Shown here: piece by piece, positions 1 through 5,405 of the stretch
Layout: every line of letters begins with the position of its first letter
Position numbering within the stretch: position 1 is the stretch's first letter
Assembly (NCBI GenBank): GCA_910587725.1
Contig: CAJUNG010000036.1
Coordinates: forward strand, 1-5,405
Direction: 5' to 3'
Source: an uncultured Bacilli bacterium
Lineage (GTDB): Bacteria; Bacillota_I; Bacilli_A; RF39; UBA660
Length of the DNA stretch: 5,405 bases
Notes under the pieces: model-generated
What the model was told of the DNA's origin: nothing
Database searches by the model: none
The model's input: the letters and a program-made list of their open reading frames with translations, nothing else
Position numbers and translations under genes: made by a program

Positions 1-4
1 ATTT

Positions 5-34
5 AATATATCACCTTATCTCTTACTATGTCAA
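5..34 (-). promoter_or_regulatory. Sigma-A-type promoter facing off the left edge
   Basis: On the minus strand a perfect -35 box TTGACA (34 to 29) is followed by 18 bases and a -10 box TATATT (10 to 5), one mismatch from TATAAT. It lies downstream of the terminator of the 149-1732 gene and points left, so it should start a separate transcript whose gene is outside the window. The assignment rests on box sequence and spacing only; in A+T-rich DNA some chance matches are expected, but an exact TTGACA at good spacing is better than most. Confidence 0.6.
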
Positions 35-116
35 TACATTTCTTTCCCTTTTTTTTATTTTTTTTTACTTTTCTTAAAAAATCCTCGTTTTTTGTTAGTT
101 TTATTTTATCAATCCA

Positions 117-143
117 AAAGAAAAAGGCACTTTCGTTACCTTT
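117..143 (-). terminator. Probable intrinsic terminator of the 527-residue membrane protein gene
   Basis: Read on the minus strand, six bases after the TAA stop, AAAGGTA (143-137) pairs with TGCCTTT (129-123) to give a 7-bp stem with one G-U pair and a 7-base loop. It is followed by a T-rich run interrupted by a single C. The stem is short and A/U-rich at its base, so it may be weak, but its position directly after the stop codon supports the call. Confidence 0.6.
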
Positions 144-148
144 ATATT

Positions 149-1732
149 TTATTTTAATTGGTTCACTTCTGTGACTGTTTTTTCCTGATAATATCCAATC
201 ATTAATTTATTTCCCTTTTCAACAAAAGGAAGTTTTTCTTCCGCAACTTTAATTGATGCTCTATAGCGTTTACCCTCTATATCAGTTATATAGTAGTAAG
301 TCATGCCATCTATAAGCGCCGTCGTCACTCTAGCTACTGTAATTTCTTTTTCCAACATCTCTTTACCTACACCAATATTTTCTTTTCCTATATAATTTTC
401 TGCTGCTTTTTCAATTCCCTCTTTAGCATCAGTTACCACAACCTTTTGATAATCTACGGCATCGACAAATGCATACATCTTGACAAGCCCAGCATTATCT
501 TTTAAAGAAATTAAGTAGGTAGGTTTTTCATTCAAATTGATTAATAGTGGAAAAGTTGCCGTGTATTTCATTTGTTGCACCTGCCCCTCAGCAGAAGCCA
601 TCGCTGAATACTCCTCTGCTCCTGGAACCGCATAATATCTAGTTTCCTTCGTTCGCATATTGGTCATGATAAATCCAATGTTTGCCTCGTCATTACTAAC
701 CGACGTGATTCCTGTATAGAGATAAACATCATCGTTCATGGCAATGTAATTATAACCTTCTGTTGTACTCACTACATTTTTCTCACCAAAAATAGAATTC
801 CAAAAACCATTTCGATATTTTCCCCAATCATTTACTTGTTCAATAATTAAGTCACTTTCGTAAACATGGTCTACCCAACTCGGCACATCAGAAAGAGCAA
901 ACTTTTCGCTTTTTCCTGTAATCGGGTCTAAAATAATTACCCCTGCTACTTCTCTTTTCAAGCCAATTCCTGTAAATTTAATCACCGGAACAATCCAGTA
1001 AGGATTTCCCTCATTGTCAATTTCAAAATTTTCTTTTCCAAAAACATCAAATGGATAGCTAAATCTCAATTTTCGATATAAATCTTCTCCGAAAATTGCC
1101 GATGGAACATATTTCATTCCTTTTTCTAATTTTACTAGATTGCTTTCTCCTGTCACTGAGTTCACCGTAATATATCCAGTAACCCCCTGATTCCGATTAT
1201 TTAAGTATTTAAAAAATCCGTTATATTCAAGTGGAGTCACTCTGACGATGTTTTGATTATCATTAATTTGTGTGTAACGGTCAGATACAGAATATTGTGA
1301 GACCATTTCAGGCATTTGTCCCATCACCCTGTCTCCTAGTTTACTACTAGAATCTTTATCTAATAATGGTAAGGTACGAAAGTCAACTGGGGCAACATCT
1401 TCGGTGAAACTTCGATTTTCATCGATTTGAATCCTTTCACTATACCCTTTGGAATCGAATAGTGGGGACACAATAAAGTTAATCATTAGTAACAACGTAA
1501 TCAAGACAAAAATACTACAAAAAGCAAAAACCGTATGTTTTTTCACCTCGATTCTACCTCTAACGATAGTACTAGAAAAACAAAAGCTTACTAATGTGTA
1601 AAATCCTAAGGCAAAAACAATAAATACCCAAAACTCTGGACTTTGTAAATGAATTGCTGGTAACACGAAATAATACCAAATCGATGCAAAAACAAGCGTT
1701 GCAATAATACTGATAATGTTCTCTTTTCTCAA
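149..1732 (-). CDS. Membrane-anchored protein of unknown function with large extracytoplasmic part
   Basis: I do not recognise a named family. The 527-residue protein has three hydrophobic segments at about residues 7-27, 33-53 and 67-90. About 430 mostly hydrophilic residues follow, probably outside the cell. A similar short pattern occurs three times, a hydrophobic strand then a turn ending T-G/K: GYITVNSVTGE (186-196), GVIILDPITGKS (264-275) and GFIMTNMRTKET (353-364). This recalls the beta-hairpins of PepSY-like domains, but that is inference. The last 60 or so residues (about 465-525) are beta-rich and could form a small barrel such as an OB fold. The start is TTG: GGAGG (1745-1741) lies 8 bases upstream, while the only nearby ATG (1739) is out of frame. 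The gene is a single unit, with its own extended -10 promoter and a terminator, and is divergent from the oxidoreductase. A role at the cell envelope is likely; no enzymatic motif is visible. Confidence 0.85.
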   Translation of the reverse strand: MRKENIISIIATLVFASIWYYFVLPAIHLQSPEFWVFIVFALGFYTLVSFCFSSTIVRGRIEVKKHTVFAFCSIFVLITLLLMINFIVSPLFDSKGYSERIQIDENRSFTEDVAPVDFRTLPLLDKDSSSKLGDRVMGQMPEMVSQYSVSDRYTQINDNQNIVRVTPLEYNGFFKYLNNRNQGVTGYITVNSVTGESNLVKLEKGMKYVPSAIFGEDLYRKLRFSYPFDVFGKENFEIDNEGNPYWIVPVIKFTGIGLKREVAGVIILDPITGKSEKFALSDVPSWVDHVYESDLIIEQVNDWGKYRNGFWNSIFGEKNVVSTTEGYNYIAMNDDVYLYTGITSVSNDEANIGFIMTNMRTKETRYYAVPGAEEYSAMASAEGQVQQMKYTATFPLLINLNEKPTYLISLKDNAGLVKMYAFVDAVDYQKVVVTDAKEGIEKAAENYIGKENIGVGKEMLEKEITVARVTTALIDGMTYYYITDIEGKRYRASIKVAEEKLPFVEKGNKLMIGYYQEKTVTEVNQLK

Positions 1733-1740
1733 AAAACATT

Positions 1741-1759
1741 CCTCCTTTTTTCTATTATA
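1741..1759 (-). promoter_or_regulatory. Extended -10 promoter and RBS for the TTG-started membrane protein gene
   Basis: On the minus strand TGATATAAT ends at 1754, giving a perfect TATAAT (1759-1754) preceded by the extended -10 TG. The -35 position 17 bases upstream (TAGGTA, 1782-1777) is poor, as is common for extended -10 promoters. Only 8 bases separate the -10 box from GGAGG (1745-1741), and the TTG start at 1732 follows 8 bases later. The expected transcript therefore begins almost at the Shine-Dalgarno sequence, with a leader of about 15 bases. Confidence 0.7.
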
Positions 1760-1843
1760 TCATAAATTTCCTTTCGTACCTATTCATTCTTCCTTGCATA
1801 TTTTTTTATCTATGGGGAATGTTAATACGGGTGATTCTTGTTT

Positions 1844-3268
1844 ATGGAAAAAAGTATTTGGGATATCAAAATGCCTAGTTTTTCTTCTCTTAATGAGGAT
1901 AGGCATTGTGATGTATTAATTATTGGTGGTGGAATTACTGGGGTTTCTTTGTGTTATTATTTGAAAGATGAAAAAAAAGATATAATTCTTTTAGAAAGGA
2001 AGACTTTAGGAGGAATTACAACAAAAAAAAGTACGGCAAAGCTTACTTATTTGCAACAAGATGTTGCGTTAAAAATTAAACAGACCATGGGTTTTCCTTG
2101 GGCTAAACGATATGTGGAGGAACAAGTCAATGCAATGAATGAAGTGGTTCGCGTTATAAAAAAGGAACAAATTGATTGCCATTTAGAAAAAAATGTTTCC
2201 TATCTTTATATTAAGGATAAGAAAAACGAAAAAAAATTACGAGAACTTTATCAACTTTACGAAAAATTTAACTTAAATCCTACATATGAAGACGCTAAAG
2301 GGATTTCTTCTTATCTTTCTTTTAAGGTTAAAAACACCTATGTATTTCATCCTCTTCTTTATGTGACAGGACTACTTTCTAAAATAGAAGACAAAAAAAA
2401 TATTTCTATTTATGACCATACAGGAATGGTCCGTTATAAAAAGGAAAACGGAGGTTACCAAGTGTTTTTAGAAAATGGACACTCTGTTTTTTGTCAACAT
2501 CTCGTATTTGCTAATCATTATCTCCCCTTTGTTACACCTTATTTCTTGCCATTTAAAAATTATTTAGAGACTTCTTCTGTAATTGCGTTTCCTGCTGAAA
2601 ATTTAAAGTTTAATGCAATTAATTTAGATAAGGACGTCGAATCTATTCGTTTTTCTGAAGACTACCAATTATTTCTTTCACAGTCAAGAAGACTATCTAA
2701 TGCTTCTATGTTAAAGTCTCCTAAATTTTCTAAGCCAGGGAAAGATAATCCTACATTTTCTTGGCATAATTATGATTTAATTACGGCAAATTCGCTTCCC
2801 CTTATCGGACGGATTCAAAAATCAGAAAACCTCTATATCGCTACAGGATTTAATACTTGGGGAATGACGAATTCTAATATTGCTGCTAGACTTCTTTCTT
2901 CTTTGATTATGGGAAAGGAATGTCCGCTTTCTAAAACTTTTCTTGCACGTTATCCGTTTTCTTTTATTCAACTTTTTCATTCGCTAATCGACAATTTTTC
3001 ACAGACGATTCATCTAATTGCTTCTTATTTTCCAAGAAAGAGTGTAGCTTATCAAGTTTGGAGAAATGGAAAACGATATGGGGTTTATTTAGATAAAGAG
3101 GGAAAAAAGCACACCGTTTCTTTAACTTGTCCTCATATGAAGTGTGGATTAAGGTTTAATTCATCCTCTCTGCGATGGGAATGTCCTTGTCATGGTTCAG
3201 AATTTGACGTTGATGGAAATCTTTTGCGTGGTCCTTCTACTAAGTGTGTTGGTAAGGAAAACAAGTAG
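1844..3268 (+). CDS. FAD-dependent oxidoreductase with C-terminal Rieske [2Fe-2S] domain
   Basis: This is a predicted cytoplasmic flavoprotein fused to an iron-sulfur domain, resembling the uncharacterised Bacillus YhfW-type proteins; substrate and redox partner are unknown. From the ATG (474 residues), a DAO-type FAD domain opens with DVLIIGGGITG (GxGxxG at 28-33) and an acidic residue in LLERK at the end of the second strand, followed by the family-typical TTKKSTAKLT. Near the end of this domain is ATGFNTWGMTN (333-343), the usual FAD-contacting segment. After a linker, a Rieske domain (about 405-474) has CPHMKC and CPCHGS: ligands C429, H431, C447 and H450, with C434 and C449 placed to form the usual disulfide. 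All key residues are present. An in-frame TGA at 1832 limits the start to TTG 1838 or ATG 1844. I chose ATG because homologues typically begin close to the SIW motif, but GGTGAT (1830-1835) is the only RBS-like match and would suit TTG 1838 better. The length is slightly below the roughly 500 residues usual for the family. Confidence 0.92.
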   Translation: MEKSIWDIKMPSFSSLNEDRHCDVLIIGGGITGVSLCYYLKDEKKDIILLERKTLGGITTKKSTAKLTYLQQDVALKIKQTMGFPWAKRYVEEQVNAMNEVVRVIKKEQIDCHLEKNVSYLYIKDKKNEKKLRELYQLYEKFNLNPTYEDAKGISSYLSFKVKNTYVFHPLLYVTGLLSKIEDKKNISIYDHTGMVRYKKENGGYQVFLENGHSVFCQHLVFANHYLPFVTPYFLPFKNYLETSSVIAFPAENLKFNAINLDKDVESIRFSEDYQLFLSQSRRLSNASMLKSPKFSKPGKDNPTFSWHNYDLITANSLPLIGRIQKSENLYIATGFNTWGMTNSNIAARLLSSLIMGKECPLSKTFLARYPFSFIQLFHSLIDNFSQTIHLIASYFPRKSVAYQVWRNGKRYGVYLDKEGKKHTVSLTCPHMKCGLRFNSSSLRWECPCHGSEFDVDGNLLRGPSTKCVGKENK

Positions 3269-3290
3269 TACTCTATTCTAATGTAGTACA
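3265..3290 (+). repeat. Repeated GTAGTAC motif, candidate operator or weak hairpin
   Basis: GTAGTAC occurs at 3265-3271 (overlapping the oxidoreductase stop codon) and again at 3283-3289, 18 bases apart. The first copy contains the palindrome AGTACT and the second sits in the hyphenated palindrome TGTA-G-TACA (3282-3290). GTACT and AGTAC could also pair as a 5-bp stem with a 12-base loop ahead of a TTTTT run, which is a poor terminator. Its position just upstream of a DNA-binding protein gene makes an autoregulatory operator possible; this is inference. Confidence 0.35.
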
Positions 3291-3309
3291 TTTTTCTTGC
3301 TAATTCTTG

Positions 3310-3342
3310 TATAGTAAAAGCGTATGTTTTGAAGTGAGGAGG
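3310..3342 (+). promoter_or_regulatory. Possible -10 box and strong RBS of the HTH gene
   Basis: TATAGT (3310-3315) is one mismatch from the -10 consensus and would give a leader of about 28 bases. No convincing -35 box lies 16-18 bases upstream, so the promoter is tentative. AGGAGG (3337-3342) is a full Shine-Dalgarno match; it lies 7 bases before ATG 3350 but only 4 before TTG 3347, which favours the ATG as start. Confidence 0.45.
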
Positions 3343-3349
3343 AGTATTG

Positions 3350-3643
3350 ATGAGAGTTGAACCAATAAGTCATTGTAGTCATTCTTCCTCAATTCGCTTT
3401 AAATTAAAAGAGGTTATGGAAAAAGAAGGATTTTCTAAAAGTAAATTATCCCGAGAGACAGGATTCCGTTTTGAAACAATCCAAGGATATTATCTAGGAA
3501 ATATCAGTCGTGTAGATTTATTTGTTCTATCAGAATTTTGTCGTGTTTTACATTGTACAATTTCCGATATTTTAGAATATATTCCCTCTTCAGTTATAGA
3601 TGCAGAAAAAGAAGTTGCTTCTATTACAACTTCTTCTTTATAA
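3350..3643 (+). CDS. Small Cro/C1-type (XRE) helix-turn-helix DNA-binding protein
   Basis: A 97-residue protein that is nearly all one Cro/C1-type HTH domain (about residues 15-79), closest in pattern to the HTH_26 subgroup. It has the first helix IRFKLKEVMEKEGF, helix two SKSKLSRETGF (29-39), recognition helix RFETIQGYYLG (40-50), and the closing SDILEYIP (72-79) typical of these small regulators. There is no effector or sensor domain, and the short tail after residue 80 is acidic then Ser/Thr-rich. Three cysteines (C9, C64, C70) are present, but no metal-site pattern is clear. It follows the oxidoreductase on the same strand after 81 bases, so it could be co-transcribed with it, regulate it, or regulate itself through the GTAGTAC repeats upstream. 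The target genes cannot be read from the sequence. The start is ATG 3350, set by the AGGAGG spacing. Confidence 0.88.
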   Translation: MRVEPISHCSHSSSIRFKLKEVMEKEGFSKSKLSRETGFRFETIQGYYLGNISRVDLFVLSEFCRVLHCTISDILEYIPSSVIDAEKEVASITTSSL

Positions 3644-3657
3644 TTATTTTAGTGATT

Positions 3658-3684
3658 AAAAGTGTCTGGTTATGACATTTTTTT
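3658..3684 (+). terminator. Intrinsic terminator between convergent HTH and cysE genes
   Basis: AAAAGTGTC (3658-3666) pairs with GACATTTTT (3674-3682) through 9 bp with one G-U pair and a 7-base loop. On the plus strand the hairpin runs into a 7-T tract (3678-3684), which suits termination of the HTH transcript. Its right arm overlaps the last codons of the convergent cysE-type gene. Read on the minus strand it ends in CTTTTAAT, a weaker tail, so it may serve both genes but best serves the plus strand. Confidence 0.75.
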
Positions 3685-4224
3685 ATGGAAAAATTTGTGT
3701 TTTTCTTGATTTTTTCTTCTCTTTATCGGCTTTGCAGGGACTCCTACAACAGTGGTGTTTTCTTCTACATCTTTTAATACCACTGCACCTGCTCCAATTT
3801 TACTATTTTTTCCAATCGTAATGTTTCCTAGAACTTTTGCCCCTGCACCAATAGTTACATTATCCTCAATGGTCGGATGCCTTTTTCCTTTTAGGGATGT
3901 CACTCCTCCTAAAGTTACACCATGGTAAAGATGGACGTTATCTTTAATTATGGTCGTTTCTCCTATGACTACTCCACTTCCATGGTCAATAAAAAAGTTT
4001 TTGCCAATTTCTGCTCCAGGATGAATTTCAATTCCGCTTTTTCTTTTCCCTTTTTCGGAAAAGTATCTTGCCCAAAAATATCGTTTCCTTAAATAGAAAA
4101 ATCTAGCGATTTTATAGTAAATCATTACTTTAAAGATAGGATATAGAATAACTTCTAAATTATTGTGGATAGCTGGGTCTTTTTCTTTGATTGTTTTTGT
4201 TAATTCGCAAATTAGTTTTATCAT
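3670..4224 (-). CDS. cysE: Serine O-acetyltransferase (EC 2.3.1.30), short Gram-positive type
   Basis: Transfers acetyl from acetyl-CoA to L-serine, giving O-acetylserine for cysteine synthesis in the cytoplasm. The 184-residue protein has a short helical N-terminus (about 1-60, with the DPA motif at 16-18) and a left-handed beta-helix of hexapeptide repeats (about 64-165). Key residues match E. coli CysE: the catalytic His is H81 in IDHGSG, and E66 in IEIHPGAEIG stands where E. coli has Asp143, a substitution common in Gram-positive enzymes. H116 in KRHPTI is the substrate-binding His, and GVPAKPI (161-167) is the usual end of the acetyl-CoA site. The N-terminal domain is shorter than in the roughly 270-residue enterobacterial enzyme, as in Bacillus-type CysE. 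The tail (168-184) is strongly basic and ends Met-Ser instead of the C-terminal Ile that docks into CysK. Start ATG is 5 bases after GGAGG (4234-4230). No cysK or cysS is adjacent, and no T-box or SAM riboswitch motif was seen upstream. Confidence 0.95.
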   Translation of the reverse strand: MIKLICELTKTIKEKDPAIHNNLEVILYPIFKVMIYYKIARFFYLRKRYFWARYFSEKGKRKSGIEIHPGAEIGKNFFIDHGSGVVIGETTIIKDNVHLYHGVTLGGVTSLKGKRHPTIEDNVTIGAGAKVLGNITIGKNSKIGAGAVVLKDVEENTTVVGVPAKPIKRRKNQEKHKFFHKKMS

Positions 4225-4435
4225 TGTCTCCTCCCTCTTTTCTATTTGTGCTTTAACTTTAACTGAATTTTTCTCTTCTATTTTATTTTATGGAAATCCT
4301 TAATTCTTGTGTGGGTACTATTTTTAGAATATTTGTTAGTATTTGGATATCTCTTTTTTCTTTAATGCTTTAGTTTCAGCTTTCTTGGGAACAAATCACA
4401 AGTTTATTCATAGATTATCATGAGGAGGAAGATTT
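4225..4435. other. Divergent intergenic region between cysE and the LysM amidase
   Basis: This A+T-rich 211-base stretch must hold the promoters of both flanking genes. For cysE (minus) I see its RBS (4234-4230) and a repeated GTTAAA in the leader (4255-4264 region), but no clear -35/-10 pair. For the amidase (plus), GAGGAGG (4422-4428) is a strong RBS 7 bases before ATG 4436, and TTGGGA (4385-4390) is a possible -35 box without a convincing -10 at 16-18 bases. I found no small ORF with an RBS, and no T-box or strong hairpin. Confidence 0.5.
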
Positions 4436-5405
4436 ATGGCTTATAGAATTGTTGTAGATGCTGGACATGGAGGAGAAGATCCGGGTGCTGTCGCTAATGG
4501 AAAGCAAGAGAAAAATTTTAATCTAGAAGCAGCGAACTACATGTATCAAAGATTTCAGGATTTAGGAATTCCCGTAGTATCTACAAGAACTACAGATAAG
4601 ACGTTAACAAGACAGCAGCGTCTTAATACGATGCGAAGTTTAGGAACAGATTCACAAGTGATTATTTTATCCAATCACATTAACTCCGGAGGTGGCGAAG
4701 GTGCGGAAATAGTTTATCCTTTAAGAAGCACTGACACTCTGGCTCGTAATATTTTACAGGCAATTGGTGAAGAAGGGCAACCAATTAGAAAATATTATCA
4801 AAGACGACTTCCTGAAGACCCTTCTAAAGACTATTATTACATTATGAGAGAAACGCCAAATACTACTGCTTTGCTTATTGAATATGGCTTTATTGATAAT
4901 GCAAACGACGTAAAAAGATTGGAAGAAAACATTTTAGATTATGCTGAGGCAGTTGTCCGTGCTGTTGCTAACTATACTGGTACTCCATATGTTCCACCTG
5001 GAGAATCTTCATCACAAAATACTTATACAGTCAAAGCTGGAGATAGCTTATATTCTATCGCATCACGATTTGGTACTACCGTAGATGAGTTAAAACGCCT
5101 TAACAACTTGACGAGCAATACATTACAAATCGGGCAGGTATTAAAACTTCCAACAACTGCACCAACTCCTACTCCGCCTTCTAATGGTGGAACTACCACA
5201 TATACTGTTAAGGCTGGAGATAGTTTATATCGAATTGCACAAAATTTTGGTGTTTCTGTAGGAGATATTATTGATGCAAATAATTTAACTAGTACTACCT
5301 TGTCAATTGGTCAGACTTTAATTATCCCAGGGCAATCTAGTACACCTGATGTTGGAGATACGCTTAATTATACCGTAAAATCTGGAGATAGCTTATGGAA
5401 AATTG
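4436..5405 (+). CDS. N-acetylmuramoyl-L-alanine amidase with LysM repeats (partial, cut by right edge)
   Basis: Zinc-dependent amidase that cleaves the bond between N-acetylmuramic acid and L-alanine in peptidoglycan. The 323 codons in the window stay open to the edge. An Amidase_3 domain (about 3-180) begins IVVDAGHGGEDPGA and has the expected zinc ligands H11, E25 (in KQEKNFNL) and H81 (in SNHINSGGG), with catalytic E149 in LLIEYGFIDN. LysM repeats that bind the glycan follow at about 196-239 and 255-298, and a third starts at 311 and is truncated. They are joined by linkers rich in Pro, Thr, Ser and Gly. The protein begins directly with the catalytic domain: there is no signal peptide or membrane segment. 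This resembles the sporulation mother-cell-lysis amidase CwlC of B. subtilis and phage endolysins, which also lack one. No phage genes are seen nearby, so a host autolysin is more likely. ATG is 7 bases after GAGGAGG; the missing C-terminus may hold more LysM units. Confidence 0.95.
   Translation, partial: MAYRIVVDAGHGGEDPGAVANGKQEKNFNLEAANYMYQRFQDLGIPVVSTRTTDKTLTRQQRLNTMRSLGTDSQVIILSNHINSGGGEGAEIVYPLRSTDTLARNILQAIGEEGQPIRKYYQRRLPEDPSKDYYYIMRETPNTTALLIEYGFIDNANDVKRLEENILDYAEAVVRAVANYTGTPYVPPGESSSQNTYTVKAGDSLYSIASRFGTTVDELKRLNNLTSNTLQIGQVLKLPTTAPTPTPPSNGGTTTYTVKAGDSLYRIAQNFGVSVGDIIDANNLTSTTLSIGQTLIIPGQSSTPDVGDTLNYTVKSGDSLWKI
5021..5405 (+). repeat. Tandem LysM-coding repeats (two complete, third truncated)
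   Basis: Three copies of a LysM unit begin near 5021, 5198 and 5366. Each opens YTVK(A/S)GDSL(Y/W) and the complete ones end with (I/L)GQ(V/T)L(K/I)(L/I)P. The periods are 59 and 56 residues, linkers included. The DNA of the first two copies is visibly similar around GCTGGAGATAG, so recent unit duplication is possible. Only the start of copy three is inside the window. Confidence 0.9.

Noticed and set aside
1838..1843. TTG 1838 as start of the oxidoreductase
   Set aside because: ATG lies two codons later and fits the usual family N-terminus better. The RBS evidence slightly favours TTG, so this remains a minor uncertainty of two residues.
1716..1919. A 67-codon plus-strand ORF spanning the divergent intergenic region
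   Set aside because: It overlaps the start of the membrane protein gene on the other strand and the start of the oxidoreductase in another frame, has no suitable RBS, and its hydrophobic look comes from T-rich DNA.
3268..3295. Terminator after the oxidoreductase gene
   Set aside because: The best stem is only 5 bp (GTACT/AGTAC) with a 12-base loop, too weak to call, although a TTTTT run follows it.
4225..4380. Cysteine T-box or SAM riboswitch upstream of cysE
   Set aside because: No T-box core (TGGNACCGCG-like), no specifier hairpin, no terminator hairpin and no S-box pattern could be found on the minus strand.
4409..4417. Sigma-K-like -10 box (CATAGATTA, fitting CATANNNTA) before the amidase
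   Set aside because: It would be attractive for a CwlC-like gene, but transcription would start near 4424, inside the GAGGAGG RBS (4422-4428). The -35 AACA match is too short to carry weight.
149..5405. Alternative genetic code with TGA as tryptophan
   Set aside because: All genes are intact under the standard code and use TGG for Trp, and the in-frame TGA at 1832 separates the oxidoreductase from a noncoding upstream stretch.
1..5405. A defence system, mobile element, toxin-antitoxin pair or other novel multigene system
   Set aside because: The HTH protein has no toxin partner beside it, there are no transposase or integrase genes, terminal repeats or CRISPR-like arrays, and gene orientations alternate as in ordinary core genome.

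Overview
The window looks like a chromosomal segment of a low-GC Gram-positive bacterium (Bacillota). The evidence is A+T-rich DNA with long T and A tracts, strong GGAGG-type ribosome binding sites, TTG as well as ATG starts, a Gram-positive-type short serine acetyltransferase, and a LysM cell-wall amidase. Tryptophan is encoded by TGG throughout and no gene needs TGA read as Trp, so the standard bacterial code (table 11) fits. An uncultured gut-type Bacilli or Clostridia member is plausible, but I cannot place it to genus from this sequence.

Layout, left to right. Bases 1-148 hold no gene. They carry a good leftward sigma-A-type promoter (5-34) for a gene beyond the left edge, and a probable intrinsic terminator (117-143) for the next gene. 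Bases 149-1732 (minus) encode a 527-residue protein of unknown function, with three N-terminal membrane segments and a large probable extracytoplasmic part; it starts at TTG behind a strong RBS. Bases 1844-3268 (plus) encode an FAD-dependent oxidoreductase with a C-terminal Rieske [2Fe-2S] domain. Bases 3350-3643 (plus) encode a small Cro/C1-type DNA-binding protein. A hairpin with a T tract (3658-3684) separates it from the convergent cysE-type serine O-acetyltransferase (3670-4224, minus). Bases 4225-4435 are a divergent intergenic region. From 4436 to the right edge runs an N-acetylmuramoyl-L-alanine amidase with at least three LysM repeats; it is cut by the window end.

How the genes relate. 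The orientation changes repeatedly (minus, plus plus, minus, plus), so these are mostly single-gene units and not one pathway operon. The oxidoreductase and the HTH gene are the only neighbours on the same strand without an obvious strong terminator between them; the 81-base gap carries a repeated GTAGTAC motif that could be an operator. CysE makes O-acetylserine for cysteine synthesis. The amidase remodels or lyses peptidoglycan. I see no mobile element, CRISPR array, tRNA, rRNA, defence system or recognised riboswitch. The region reads as ordinary core genome; its least understood element is the 527-residue membrane protein.
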